From: Rapana venosa
Taxonomy: Eukaryota > Mollusca > Gastropoda > Neogastropoda > Muricidae
DNA: 64,000 bases
Assembly: GCA_028751875.1 (NCBI GenBank)
Contig: CM054153.1
Span: forward strand, 28,076,331-28,140,330
Direction of reading: 5' to 3'
The translations under genes and the position numbers were made by a program. Below the pieces are notes generated by a model. That model worked only from the letters and a program-made list of their open reading frames with translations, was not told the origin of the DNA and did not search any database. This document shows positions 11,614 to 23,672 of the stretch, in pieces (position 1 is the first letter of the stretch; each line of letters begins with the position of its first letter).

Positions 11614-11984
11614 CCCCCCCCCCCCCCCCCCACCCCCCCCCGCTCACCCCCCCTTCCCCTAATACTTTTAGATATGACCAGCTTCACCTTGCAACAAAAG
11701 AAGTTTGTGCTGTTACATGACTACCACCCCTCCCCCCCCTCTCTCTCTTCTCTCGTGCGTAACGTCATTGTATGATATATGTATATATAATATGTGTATA
11801 TGTGTGTATGTATGTATAGTAGTTGGTGTACGTCTGTGTGAGTGTTGTGTTGCGTGTGTGTGTGTGGTGTGTTGCCTGTTTTGTGTCTGTGTGTGTGTGT
11901 TCTGGTGTGTGTGGTGTCTGTGTGGTGTGTAGTGGGTGTGGTGAGGGATGAGGCGTGTAGGTGGGGGGGGGGGGGGGGGGGGGA
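11614..11984. repeat. Poly-C, (GT)n and poly-G cluster
   Basis: C runs at 11614-11652, a degenerate (GT)n region at 11780-11960 and a poly-G run at 11961-11982 occur within 370 bases. Confidence 0.9.
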
Positions 11985-12189
11985 GAGAGTTTCGAGCACA
12001 AACGGGGTTATGAGCACATTCTCTGCACGATGGTATCATCAGAAGATATATGAAAAATCACGAGGATTACCCACAACCAAACATGTCCGCTCCTCTCTAG
12101 TATCATCTCTCCAGCTACCACACTACTCCATCTCACATTACTCTATCTACCACACATACCATCTACCAACCCACTCTCCATCTACCCCA

Positions 12190-12900
12190 CTACCGATCTA
12201 CCTACCACATTACTTGATCTAGCACACTTCACTTACTCGATCTATCACCACACTACTCGATCTATCTACCACACTACTTGATCAACCTACCACACTACTA
12301 TATCTATCTACCACACTACTCGATCTATCTACCACACTACTCGATCTACCTACCACACTACTCGATCTACCACACTACTCGATCTACCTACCACACTACT
12401 CGATCTATCTACCACACTACTCGATCTACCTATCACACTACTCCATCTACCACACTACTCGATCTACCTACCGCACTACTCCATCTACCTACCACACTAC
12501 TCCATCTACCACACTACTCGATCTACCTATCACACTACTCGATCTACCTATCACACTACTCGATCTACCTATCTCACTACTCGATCTACCTATCACACTA
12601 CTCGATCTACCTATCCCACTACTCGATCTACCTACCACACTACTCGATCTACCTATCACACTACTCGATCTACCTATCACACTACTCGATCTATCTACCA
12701 CACTACTCGATCTATCTACACACTACTCGATACTACCTATCACACTATACTCGATCTACCTATCACACTACTCGATCTACCTATCACACTACTACGATCT
12801 ACACTCCACACAATACTCGATATACCTACCACATTATCGATCTACCTATCACACTACTTGATCTACCTACACACTACTACACAATCACAAACCACACCTG
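12190..12900. repeat. 21-bp minisatellite (CGATCTACCTATCACACTACT type)
   Basis: About 30 imperfect tandem units, mostly 21 bp with some 17-18 bp, are built from ATCTACC and ACACTACTCG blocks. The 21-bp period keeps a frame open as a heptapeptide repeat (SIYLPHY on plus, GRSSSVI on minus), which is an artefact of the unit length. A SINE ends the block. Confidence 0.92.
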
Positions 12901-12914
12901 GATCTATCTATCCT

Positions 12915-13062
12915 TGTAGGCATTTGTGCCGTGTGGGAACTGATGACAAAATTTATTAAAGATAAAATTAAACACCCGGGACTGGATGAAAACAAGCACA
13001 GGAGTACTTATTCCATTATCCTCAAAATAAAAGAATAAATACATAAATAATAATAATAATAA
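12915..13062 (+). mobile_element. SINE family A 3' part inside the minisatellite
   Basis: It contains GTAGGCATTTGTGCCGTG, GGGAACTGATGACAAAATT, GGGACTGGATG, AGTACTTATTCCATTATCC and TCAAAATAAAAGAATAAA followed by an (AAT)n tail. The minisatellite resumes at 13081, so the SINE was inserted into the array or captured by it. Confidence 0.85.
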
Positions 13063-13080
13063 TACAATTTTTTTTTTTAA

Positions 13081-13470
13081 ATCTACCACACTACTCGATC
13101 TACTACACTACTCGATCTACCTACCACACTACTTCCCTCTACCACACTACTCCATCTACCACACTACTCCTCTACACACTACTCCATTACCACATCTACC
13201 ACACTACTCCATCTACACATCTACCACACTACTCCATCTACCACATCTACCACACTACTCCATCTACCACACTACCCATCTACCCACACTACTCCATCTA
13301 CCACATACACACACTACTCCATCTACCACATCTACCACACTACTCCATCTACCACACTACTCCATCTACCACAAACTACCACACTACTCCATCTACCACA
13401 CTACTCCATCTACCACACTACTCATCTACCACACTACTCCATCTACCACACTTCTCCATCTACCACACAT
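13081..13470. repeat. 16-18-bp minisatellite (CATCTACCACACTACTC type)
   Basis: This is a shorter-unit variant of the array left of the SINE. Here CCATCTACC replaces CGATCTACC and the period is mainly 16-18 bp, so the two halves have homogenised separately. Confidence 0.9.
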
Positions 13471-13591
13471 CCAACAACGGTCTGCTAACTGAAGCTTTGT
13501 CAGTTTCACTAGAATGTCTGTTTCTATGCTTGTAGGGTCGACATTTAGCGAGCAGAGTTGTTCTGCCGTGTACGGCTCTGTAGTCAGCACA

Positions 13592-13795
13592 GCTATAATA
13601 TAATATTAATGTAATATAATATAATATAATATAATATAATATAATATAATATAATGTAATATAATATAATATATGCTATAACATAATATACTATATCTAA
13701 TAACATAAACAATTATAACGTAATATAATTTATGCTATGATATGATGTGATATAATATGATACAACGATGTAACATAATATAATAGTATAACTAT
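13592..13795. repeat. (TATAA)n pentanucleotide array
   Basis: TATAA/AATAT pentamers run from 13592 and decay into TGATA/TAACA variants. They end at the core of a SINE. Confidence 0.92.
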
Positions 13796-13796
13796 A

Positions 13797-13998
13797 GTAA
13801 ACCGAGGCCACGTGTGCGAACGCACGCACAACATCTTGCGCACACGTTAAATCCTGTTCCGCTTTTCGTAAGAGTAGGCCATTGTGTTCCGGTAGGAAAA
13901 GATGACAAAATTGACAAAACTGCATACACACGGGGACTGGATGTAAAAAAAAGCACACAAGTGCTTATTCCATTATCCTTGATATAAAAGGAAAAAAA
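13797..13998 (+). mobile_element. SINE family A, core and tail
   Basis: A clean copy of the core (GTGTGCGAACGCACGC, ACATCTTGCGCACACG, TTCCGCTTTTCG, AGTAGGCCATTGTG) and tail (GCATACACACGGGGACTGG, AGTGCTTATTCCATTATCC, TTGATATAAAAGG). The head is missing. Confidence 0.9.
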
Positions 13999-13999
13999 T

Positions 14000-14137
14000 C
14001 AAATTAAAAAAACTGCATGCACACCGGATGCCCCCCCCTCCCCCAAAAAACACCAAAAAACCAACAAACATACCCCACAACAACACACAAACAAACAAGT
14101 TTTTATGTCGTTATCCTCGAACTAAACGAATAAAACA
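14000..14137 (+). mobile_element. SINE family A, second degenerate tail
   Basis: ACTGCATGCACACCGGATG and, after a C/A-rich insert, TTATCCTCGAACTAAACG followed by AATAAAAC repeat the tail of the SINE immediately to the left. This is a partial tandem copy. Confidence 0.6.
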
Positions 14138-14294
14138 GCCTGAAAACTCAGTGAAAAAAACACGCCTAGGATCGAATCAGGTAGGGGGAAGCATTATTAT
14201 TACCTAACACCGACACCAGCTGGGCCCGTCTGCTTCTGCCAGCCCTGTCTGTTTAAAAAGAAAAAAACCTGGTCGAGGAATAAGGGTCGGGATG

Positions 14295-14725
14295 GTTGGG
14301 GGGGGGGGGGGGGGGGGGGAGAGAAGAAGAGATATGGTTTGAGTGGTGGTGTGGTGGGAGTAGGGCATAAGGGGGGGGGGGGAGGGGAGAGGGGAGAGGG
14401 AGAGGGAGAGAGAGGAGAAGACAGACAGGACAGAGAGGCAAGAAGCAAAGAGAGAGGGAGAGAAGAAGAGACAGGGGAGAGGAGAGAGGGAAAAAACAGA
14501 GAAAACAGACAGAAAGAGACAGAGAGGACACAGTGGGAAGAGAGCGAGAGACAGACGACAGAGAGACAGGCAAACACAGAGAGAAAGAGACAGACAGACA
14601 AACAGAGACAGAAAGGGAGCCGAGAGACAGAGGAGAGAGAAAGAAAGAAAGAAAGAGAGAGAAAGAAAGAGAAAGAGGGAGAGAGAGAGAGTGAAACAGA
14701 CAGACATAGAGACAGACAGACAGGC
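14295..14725. repeat. Poly-G, (GA)n and (GACA)n complex
   Basis: Poly-G runs near 14297-14320 and 14371-14380 pass into G/A-rich sequence and GACA/GAAA arrays. Frames on both strands are low complexity. Confidence 0.9.
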
Positions 14726-15049
14726 AGTTACAGAGGAAAGCTAATGAGTAGTCAGGAAGATGTATGTGTGGCAAGAAGCAAACACCCAATGGGGTGGACA
14801 TGCCAAAAGCCTGAGGACCAACCCCCCCCCCCTCCCCACTATCCCCCCCCCCTCCCCACTATCTCCCCCCCCCCCCCCCCCCATCCAGAAAGGATACCAA
14901 AAAAAGGAAAAGAGGTTAAAAAAAAAGTTTAAGAACACAGAGTACAACAAAAGCCAAGGAAACACAGTAAAAACAACAACAAATCGAAAAATAACTTCAC
15001 AGACACATAAACAAAACTGAAGATGTATCAATTCACAAGCAAAGAAAAG

Positions 15050-15112
15050 GTTGAAATAATTAAAATAATAATAATGATAATAGTAATAATAATAATAATA
15101 ATAATAATACAA
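15050..15112. repeat. (AAT)n tract
   Basis: Imperfect AAT triplets, pure over 15088-15110. Confidence 0.85.
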
Positions 15113-15377
15113 CCACTATTTCAAAGCCACAAAAATCCCTCCCTTACCCCCGTGGGGATGCCAGGGAAAGGTTGTCAGAATAAAATAGCATCCCCCATCT
15201 TCTGGAAACTCTGTGCTACAAATTCCCTCTTTTCAATCACTCTCTTTGTCTCTGCCATGTTCCTTTTTTTTTCTTCCTGTCGCCTCCTTTTTGTCTGTTT
15301 TCTGCCTTCTTTTCCAGAGAATTACCCCCAAAAAGGCCTCACATGGGGTAAACCTGGAGGACGTAAAGCCCTAACTT

Positions 15378-15379
<2 letters not shown>

Positions 15380-15465
<86 letters not shown>

Positions 15466-15486
15466 CTTCCCCCTCTCTCTCTCTCT
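15380..15486. repeat. (CT)n array
   Basis: A near-perfect (CT)n array directly precedes a SINE-A 3' fragment. Confidence 0.95.
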
Positions 15487-15590
15487 GGGAACGGATGACA
15501 AAACTGCATACACACGGGGACAGGATGGAAAAAAACACACGAGTGCTTATTCCAGTATCCTCGAAATAAAAGAAAGAAAGAAAGAAATAG
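15487..15590 (+). mobile_element. SINE family A, 3' fragment
   Basis: GGGAACGGATGACAAAACTG, CATACACACGGGGACAGG, GAGTGCTTATTCCAGTATCC and TCGAAATAAAAG are followed by an (AAAG)n tail. Confidence 0.9.
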
Positions 15591-15854
15591 TCTCTCTGTC
15601 TGTCTCTCTCTATCTCTGTCTGTCTGTCTCTCTCTGTGCTTCTTTGGTCCATTTTCCTGCTTTTTCCCCCCAGAAAGAGTTAAAAGATAACAATTCTCTC
15701 TCACGCTGAAGTTGGATGCGCTGGGTCTGATTGCCAGGTGCTTAAAAGCAGCGCAAGGCATTTTCGCTCATATGACAGACAGCAATAGCTGCTGTCTGAA
15801 TGTGTTCGACGACAACGACGATGAAGAAGAAGAAGAGGGAGTCGGACAAGAGAC

Positions 15855-15899
15855 AGAGAGAGAGAGAGAGAGAGAGATGAGAGAGAGAGAGAGGAGATG

Positions 15900-15958
<59 letters not shown>

Positions 15959-15989
15959 AGATAGGGAGAGAAAGAGAGAGGAGAAAGAG
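15855..15989. repeat. (GA)n array, 3' flank of LINE L4
   Basis: A (GA)n array that reads (TC)n on the sense strand of the LINE that starts at 15990. Confidence 0.92.
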
Positions 15990-16528
15990 ACGCTTTGACG
16001 CTTTGACCAATTTATTGTCATTGCCCAATGAGGCCGATTGACAAGGGGGAAGGGGGAAGTGGTTAATACACGACTTTCTTATGTAAATACAAATAAATAC
16101 AAGAAAAATTACATGATTCATTTCAAGTAATGAAAAAAAAACAAGAGCTCTCTATGAACGGATACGACTTTAAGCTCTGGCATAAACTCAGTTTCAAACT
16201 TAACACAAAGTAATGTCAAGGATAAACAACAAGATCCAATAAACAATAACTAAAATAATAAGAAGAACATTCTAGACCATCCAATCAAATTTTAAGTATA
16301 ATTTTCAATAAATATTCTTGCTGGAGATTACAGCGTGATGTTTCTTTAGTTTAGTCACAAAAGTTAAACTAATTGGTACTTAGCTGTGATTATCGTAATT
16401 CCAGTGCTTCAGCAATAAACTTCACAACAGATTTTATCACAATACGTCATCAGACGATAAGATAGAAAAAAAATATCTTGCCTTCGGAAAGCTTCTAGAT
16501 TGAGAACACTACAGTTTTCACGTATGGA
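15990..16528 (-). mobile_element. Non-LTR retrotransposon 3'-terminal fragment (L4) flanked by (TC)n
   Basis: On the minus strand the segment begins at 16528 against (TC)n. A short frame reads KSVVKFIAEALELR and stops (TAA at 16390-16392), which resembles the final alpha-helical residues of the 42-kb LINE protein (RSLTLYLCRAFRIRE). A 400-base AT-rich 3' UTR follows with CAATAAATTGG, two copies of TCAAAGCG and then (TC)n. Only the C-terminus and UTR remain. Assignment rests on the shared terminal layout and a weak peptide match. Confidence 0.55.
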
Positions 16529-17160
<632 letters not shown>

Positions 17161-17209
17161 ATGAGGAAGGGGGGAGAGACAAAAAGAAGAAAGTAAGGAA
17201 AAAAGGAGA

Positions 17210-17222
17210 CCCCCCCCCCCCC
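17210..17222. repeat. Short poly-C run
   Basis: A C run between A-rich flanks separates the GA complex from the following polypurine tract. Confidence 0.85.
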
Positions 17223-17299
17223 AACAAAAAAAACAAGAAAAAAAAAACACAAAACAGAGGAAGATTAAAATAACCAGCCCTCAGCGAATTTGGGAAACA

Positions 17300-18210
17300 G
17301 CAAAAACTATTGTAGTCAAAACCAAGCAGGAGAGGAGAGAAACGAAAGAAAAGAACAGAAAAGAAAAGAAGCGAATAGAAAGAAGAGAAGAAAGAGAAGA
17401 AAAGAAAGAGCGAGGAGATGAAGACAGACAGAAAGAAGAAAGACTGAAAAAAAGGGACAGACGAACAAAGAAAAAAAGATAGAAGACAGAAAAAAGAAAA
17501 AAGAAGGAAATAGAAATAAACCACCCCTCCTTTGCACATTTTGTAGTCAACCAACAGAAAAAATAATGAAGAAACAACAGGCGACGGAGAGGAAAAAGAA
17601 AAAAAAAGAAGAAGAAGAAGATGAAGAAGAGAAAGGAAAGGAGGAGGAAGAAGAAAGATGAAGATAAAGAGGAAGAAGGAAGGAAGGAATCGGAGGAGTA
17701 AAGATAAGATAAAAGGAGGGAGGTAAGAAAAAGAAAAAAGAAAAAAAGAAAGAAGAGAAGGAGAGAAGGAAGAAGAAGAAGAGAAGAAGAAGAAGAAGAA
17801 GAAGAAGAAGAAGAAGAAGAAGAAGAAAAGAAAAGAGAGCAGACAGCAAGCAAGAAGAAGAAGAAGAAGAAGAAGAAGAAGAAAAAAGGGGAAGAAGAAG
17901 AAGAAGAAGAAGAAGAAAGAAGAAGAAGAAAGAGAAGGAGGAGGTGAAGAAAAAGAAGAGGAGGAGGAAGATGAGGAAGAGGAGGAAGAAGAAGAAGAAG
18001 AGGAGGAGGAAGAAAAAGAAGAAAGAAAGAAAGAAAGAAAGAAAGAAGAAGAAGAAGAAGAAGAAGAAGAAGAAGAAGAAGAAGAAGAAGAAAGAAAAAG
18101 AAGAAGAAGAAGCAGCAGCAGCAGCGCAGCAGCAGCAGAAGAAGAAGAAGAAGAAGAAGAAGAAGCAGAAGAAGAAGAAGAAGAAGAAGAGAGAACATTT
18201 GAAGAAATAG
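17300..18210. repeat. 900-bp polypurine (GAA)n tract
   Basis: The plus strand is almost wholly A and G. GAA arrays at 17770-17835, 17855-17925 and 18025-18110 are followed by a mixed GAA/GCA block to 18190. The 415- and 324-codon minus-strand frames are poly-Ser/Leu/Phe artefacts. Confidence 0.95.
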
Positions 18211-19037
18211 ATGATGAATAAAACAAAAACCAAACAAAACAAAAGGTATAATCAATAAACGATTCAGCCTTAACGCAAATTTTGGGTTACAGCAAAACTA
18301 GTACGCAGTCGAAACCAGGAAAGAGAGACGAAAAAAAAAAGAAAGATTGGAAAAGAAGAAAAGAAAAAAGATTGAAAGATAAAAAGAATTAAAGAAAGAA
18401 AAGAAAAACATAATGAACAAACAAAAAAAAGAAACAAAAGCTCTTGGAAATTTTGGTTTTTAAAACTATAGAGCCAAAACCCGGGGAAAAAGAAAAAAAG
18501 AAAAAAAGAGGAAAAAGAAAAAAAAAAGAAAAAGAAAATAAGTTTAAAAAAAAAAGAAAAAAAAAGAAAAAAAAAAAAACCCAAAATTTTAAAACAAGAA
18601 GAAAAAAAAAAAAAAAGGGGAAGAAAGAAGAAGGAAAGGGAAAAAGAAAAAAAAACTTTTTAAAAAAAAAAAAAGAAGAAAAAGGAAAAAGAAGAAAAAA
18701 TTTTTTAAAAAAGGAGATGAAAAAATGAAAAAAAAAAAGAAAAACAAAAACAAAAAAATAAAAGAGAAAAAAAAAAAGAAAGGGGGGAAAGGAGGAACAA
18801 AAAAAATGGGGGAAAAGTTGAAAAAAAAAATAAAACAAAAAAAAGGAAAAAAGAAGAAAGAGAAAAAAAAGGGAAAAAGAGGGAAAAAAGGGGACACAAA
18901 AATAAAGAGAGAAAAGGAAAAAAAAAAGCAAAAACAGACAAAAAAACCAACAAAAAACAAAAAACCCCAACAAAACACACACAACCACAAACCAAAAGGG
19001 CCAACACAGACGCGGGCGGGACACACCCAAAAAGTGC

Positions 19038-19064
19038 AGCGGGGCCCCCCCCCCCCCCCCCCCC
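19038..19064. repeat. Poly-C run
   Basis: A C run within the low-quality block. Its true length is uncertain. Confidence 0.7.
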
Positions 19065-20119
19065 AAAAACACCCAACAAAACGACCAGGGGACACACAAA
19101 ACCCACAAAACAAACCCGTGTTTACTTTCTCCAAACCCAAGTTTTCCAAAAGTGCACCCGGGTTTTTGTGTAACAGGGGCCCCAAAGGTGAACGAAAAAC
19201 ATTAAAATTTTAAGAAAATATTAGTAAATAGATAGAGAAAAAAAGGAAAACAGACAGACAGACGCAGACTGGGAGATAGACGACAGACGACAAAAAATTA
19301 GATAGGAGGCGCAGGGAGACTAAAAAACGACCAAGAAACATAGGGGAAGCGACAGACGGAATTTAAAGATAGACCAACATCCCCGACAGAAAAAAAATTG
19401 CACATTGCGACAGCAACTATGGGGACAACGAAGAAAGGTAGATAGATAGGAGGCGACAGCGAGTAGCCCTGAAAAAAAAAAGAGACGGACAAAGAAGATA
19501 AAAGATAGACAAACGACAGAAACAATAGATAGACAGATAAAGGGGGGCAGGGGGGACAAACTGATAGAAAGAAAAAAACGACATACAGGAGAAGAAAATC
19601 GAATTTAAAAATAAATAAACAAATAAAAAATATAGATAGAAAGACAAAGAAGACAAAAGATCGACAGTTAAAAAATTTAAAAAATAGATAAATAATAGGG
19701 AAGGAAGAAAAAAGTAAATGAATAAAAATAAAGAGACGAGTACTGAAAATAAATAATGAACAAATAATAACGTAATAAAAAAAAGGAACAAATAAATAAC
19801 GATAAAAAGAACTTTAACCCCTTTAAAAAAAAAAAACCGAAAAAAAAAACAAAATAAACAATAAAAAAAAAAAAACATTATAAAACAAAAATTATTTTAT
19901 ATAGCTTCTTTGTTTTTTTGTTTTTTTTAAATAAAAATTTTTTTTCATCTTTTTGACCATAAAAAAATGATGGATAAGGAAAACTAAAAAAAAAAAAAAA
20001 AAAAGATACAACAACAAAAAAAAAAGGGCAGGCAGACAGCAGACACGAGAAAGAAAATTTAAAACAAAAAAAAAGAAAAAGACCAGAACGAATTGAAAAT
20101 TTATTTTTTTTATTTTTTT

Positions 20120-20340
20120 TTTATTTTGGGTAAAGGGTAAGCACTATGCGTTTTTTTCCCCCTAGTCCCCGTGTGTATCGTTTTGTCAATTTTGATCCCT
20201 TCCCACCGGAAACAATGGGGCCCCTCTTTTTAAAAACGGAAGGGTTTTTTAAGGTGGCAATAATGGCATGCTTTTGCCGCACACGGGGCCTCGGGTTTTG
20301 TCTATGAAGGGCTTTTGGGGGGTGGAGTCCCCCGTTAAAC
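20120..20340 (-). mobile_element. SINE family A, degraded copy in low-quality sequence
   Basis: In reverse orientation the order TAAGCAC, CTAGTCCCCGTGTGTAT, TTTTGTCAATTTTG, CCCACCGG, ACACGGGGCCTCGG and GGGTGGAGTC follows a minus-strand SINE A. Stretched homopolymers replace the normal spacing. Confidence 0.6.
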
Positions 20341-20429
20341 AGAGGAAAAATCTCTTGAAAGAGAGAGAGAGAGGGAAAAGAGGAGAGAGAGGAAAAGGGG
20401 GGAGAGAGAGGAAAAGGAGAGAAAGAGGA

Positions 20430-20432
20430 GGT

Positions 20433-20473
<41 letters not shown>
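20430..20473. repeat. Poly-G run
   Basis: About 40 G with a single A near the end; among the longest G runs in the window. Confidence 0.85.
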
Positions 20474-22819
20474 GGGGGAAAAGAGGAAAAAAACCAAACC
20501 CAAAAAAAGAAAAAAAAAAAAGGGAAAAGGGAAAGGGGGGCCCCCAAAAAAAAAAAAAAAAACCCAAAAAAATAAAAAAAAAGGGGAAAAAAAAAAAAAC
20601 AAACGAAAAAATATAGAAAATTTTAAAAAAGGGGCTCAAAAACCATAAAAAAAACTAAAAAAACACTAATTTAAACAAACAAAAACCACCAAAAATAAAA
20701 TGACAAATTTTCCCAGTTCCCCAAAACTTAAAAAATTTTTCCCTAAACAATAAAATAATTAAAAACCCCACCCCCCCCCCAAAAAAAATTTATTTAAAAA
20801 CACCAAAACCCTACCCCAAAATTTTTAATTAACAAAATTGAAACCCCTTATCGCAAAAAATTTTTGCAATTAAATTGAAAAAAATTTCTTTCCCACATCT
20901 ATTTAAAAAAAAAATTTAAAAAAAAACCCACACAAATACAAAACCCCAAACCACCCCCCCACACACATAACACAAAAAACCACCAGCCAAAAAAAACAAA
21001 ACCACCAAAAATAAATGAAAAAAAAACATAAAAAACCCAATTTTTTTATTAAAAAAGAAAAAAAACCCAACCCAAAATCCCATTAATTTAAAAAAGCAAC
21101 AAACAAGCCCCAAAAACAAAAAACCCAAAAAAAAAACCAAAAAACGCACCCCCCGGCGCGCGCACCACACACCATCATCATATCATTGAATCCCATATAA
21201 TAAATAAATCACCAAAGTCGACTTTCAAATTTCAAACCAAATTTCATTTCTTAACATTTTTTTTTTTTAAAAAATGCCCCCCCATAACCATTTCTTTACA
21301 AAAGGGAAAAAAAAACAAAACAACCCCTTTTCCATTAAATAATAAAATTTTTCCCCAAACACCCGCCAACACACACGCCCCAAAACAAAACCGCCCCAGC
21401 CAACCCAACTAAAACAAAATAAAAAATTACCCCAAATAAATAAACAAAAATAAAAAATAAAAGAAAAAAAATAACATTTAAAATAACAAACCAACCATTT
21501 AAGAAAAAAGAACAAAACACACAAACCAACAACAAAAACACACACACACACACACACAACACCACACACACACAAAACCCACAAAACCCCCCCCCACCCA
21601 CCCCACACCACCCCCCCCCCCCCTCCCCACGCCCACCCCCCAAAAACTAAATCCCTTCAACATAATAAAGCAACCATTTTAAAACAAAAATTAAATAAAA
21701 AAACAATTAAAAATTTTTGTTATAAAAAAACAAACACAAACAAACCAAAAAAATTTTTAATTAACCTTTTAAGAGAAAACATTTCTGAAAATATCCAAAG
21801 CCATTCCTTTTTTTACACGAAAAAATTTTTTTAAAATATTCCGGGGGGAAAAAAAATTTTTTCCCCCGTTTTTCCAAAAACCTTGAAAGATATTCGGAGG
21901 GGTTTCCAAAATTTTTACAAAAAATTTTTTTTAAAAACCCTCGAAAAAAAGGAAAATTTTATTTTTTGTAAAAAAATTTTTAAAAGATGATAAAGATAAC
22001 TTTTTAATAATTTTAAAAATTAGCCTTAAAAATTTTTTTTTTACATTTCCCCAACTTTTTACATAACCCCAACAAAAAATTTATTGGAAAAAAAAACTTT
22101 GTATTGAAAAAAGAAAAAAATTCCCGGTTTTTACAAAAATTTTTGGGGTTCCTTTTTAAAAATTTTTGGCTTGACTTTTAAAAAAAGATGATTGAAAAAT
22201 TTAAAAGCAATTTAGAAACCCTTTTTAAAAATTTTTTTATTTTTAAAAATTTTGGAAAGTTTTAAATTTATATTTTTTTTTTTTTGTTTTTTGTGTTTTT
22301 CATTTTTTGGGGGGGCCCATGGGTTAAATTTTTCGGGCCCTTTAATAAGTTTTTTTAATATCTTTTTGTAATTCTTTTAAAAACGCTGGCATTTTTAGTT
22401 TTATTATGTTTGTAGTGTCACAGCAAATAATTCAATTTATTTGAACACTAAGAGGGAAAAACCCTTTAATACATGAAAAAATGGGGCCCCGGACTGATCC
22501 TGTGGAACTCCCTAATGAAACGGCATAAAGGGGGGTTGTTCGGCCGGTATACGCTTGTTTCTTTCCCAAGGAAAAGGAATAAGTTCAAAAAGATTCTGGG
22601 TGTAAACCCTACATGTGCAATTTTTTCTTACTAAAGAGCATGATCATTTTGGGAAAAGCCTTTTCAAATCGCAAATATGGGTTTCCCGTAAACATACCTT
22701 TAAAAATTTTTCTGCCAAAATGTTTATAAGATTCGTGAAATAATATGGCGAGTGTCTTTTCTAAATCCACTTTGATTTTGGGGAAACAAGCTAAACGTAG
22801 TAAAATGGGACAAAGGGGG

Positions 22820-22860
22820 TGTTTAAGATAGAGAGAGGGAGAGAGAGAGAGAGAGGGGGT
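22820..22860. repeat. (GA)n then poly-G
   Basis: A short (GA)n tract passes into G-rich sequence; isolated within the low-quality block. Confidence 0.75.
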
Positions 22861-23489
22861 GGGGAGGGGGGGGGCAGACAAACAAAAAGAAGGCGTGGAA
22901 GACAGATGAACAGAAGACAAACAACAAAAATCAAAGAAAAAAAGACAACAAACAAGACATACAGACACACGGAAGAAAAAAAAAAACCACCAACGCGGAG
23001 AGAGATGAAAATGCGTATTCTTTTTCCTACTATATAAGCTTGATTCTTACACGTGTTTCCGTTTTCCATAATGAAGGGTAGGCTAGTATAGGCACAGAGC
23101 TGGGGGTGGGGAAGAAGGGGGGAAAGGGGGGCCCAAGGTCAGGATACAGGCAAGGGGATGAGTGGGAGCATGCGGGGATTTTGTATTATAAAAGTAGGTA
23201 GGTTGTAGTGAGTCATACACAGTTAAGAGGGAAAGCAGGGGCAGGACAGAAAAAACACCCGGGCCCACAAGATTTTTGTCCACGAAAGGGGAAGAGAAGG
23301 TTGTTTTAAGTTGGGGGTGGGTTTTTGGTGGTGGTGGGGTTTTGTGTTGGTTTTGGGGGTGGTGGTTGTGTGTTTGGTTTGTGTGGTGTGTGTTTGTTTT
23401 TGTGTGCGCGCGCGCGGGGGTAAATAAGTAAATGTGTTGTGTAGTGTGTGTGTTGGTTTTCTGTGTGGGATTTGTAGCATTTTTTTTCC

Positions 23490-23556
23490 CGTTCCTCGGG
23501 TAGAGCTGAGGTTCCCAAATGGGAGATTTGTGCGTTTTTCGACCGTTTTCCCCTTT
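23490..23556 (-). mobile_element. SINE family B tail, degraded
   Basis: GTTCCTCGGGTAGAGCTGAGG, shortened and blurred, followed by GGAGATTTGTGCG and CGACCGTTTTCCCC, matches a minus-strand family-B tail with errors. Confidence 0.55.
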
Positions 23557-23573
23557 CCCCCACACTACCCCCT

Positions 23574-23574
<1 letters not shown>

Positions 23575-23615
<41 letters not shown>

Positions 23616-23672
23616 CCCCCCCCTCCCCCCCCCCCCCCCCCCACCCCCCCCCCCCCCCCCCTCCTCTCCCCC
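23575..23672. repeat. Poly-C tract of about 85 bases
   Basis: Almost unbroken C with a few T or A interruptions. It is the longest poly-C tract in the window and is probably of unreliable length. Confidence 0.85.

Larger units (their letters stand above)
15141..15810 (+). mobile_element. Dispersed repeat family E, interrupted copy
   Basis: The left part (15141-15316) and right part (15654-15810) match the contiguous copy at 60426-60765. Shared landmarks are CCCCGTGGGGATGCCAGG, TTCTGGAAACTCTGTGCTA, TTAAAAGATAACAATTCTCT, GATGCGCTGGG and ATTTTCGCTCAT. About 340 bases of (CT)n plus a SINE-A tail lie between the halves. No frame or tRNA-like head is visible. Confidence 0.8.

Noticed and set aside
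12278..12919. 213-codon heptad-like repeat protein (SIYLPHY)
   Set aside because: The 21-bp minisatellite period is a multiple of three, so a frame stays open by arithmetic; there is no start context or flanking gene.
12190..13470. CRISPR-like array
   Set aside because: Units are contiguous tandem repeats without unique spacers, in a eukaryotic context.
20640..22600. Apparent AT-rich or organellar-like insert
   Set aside because: No rRNA, tRNA or organellar gene can be read; the composition fits poor consensus.
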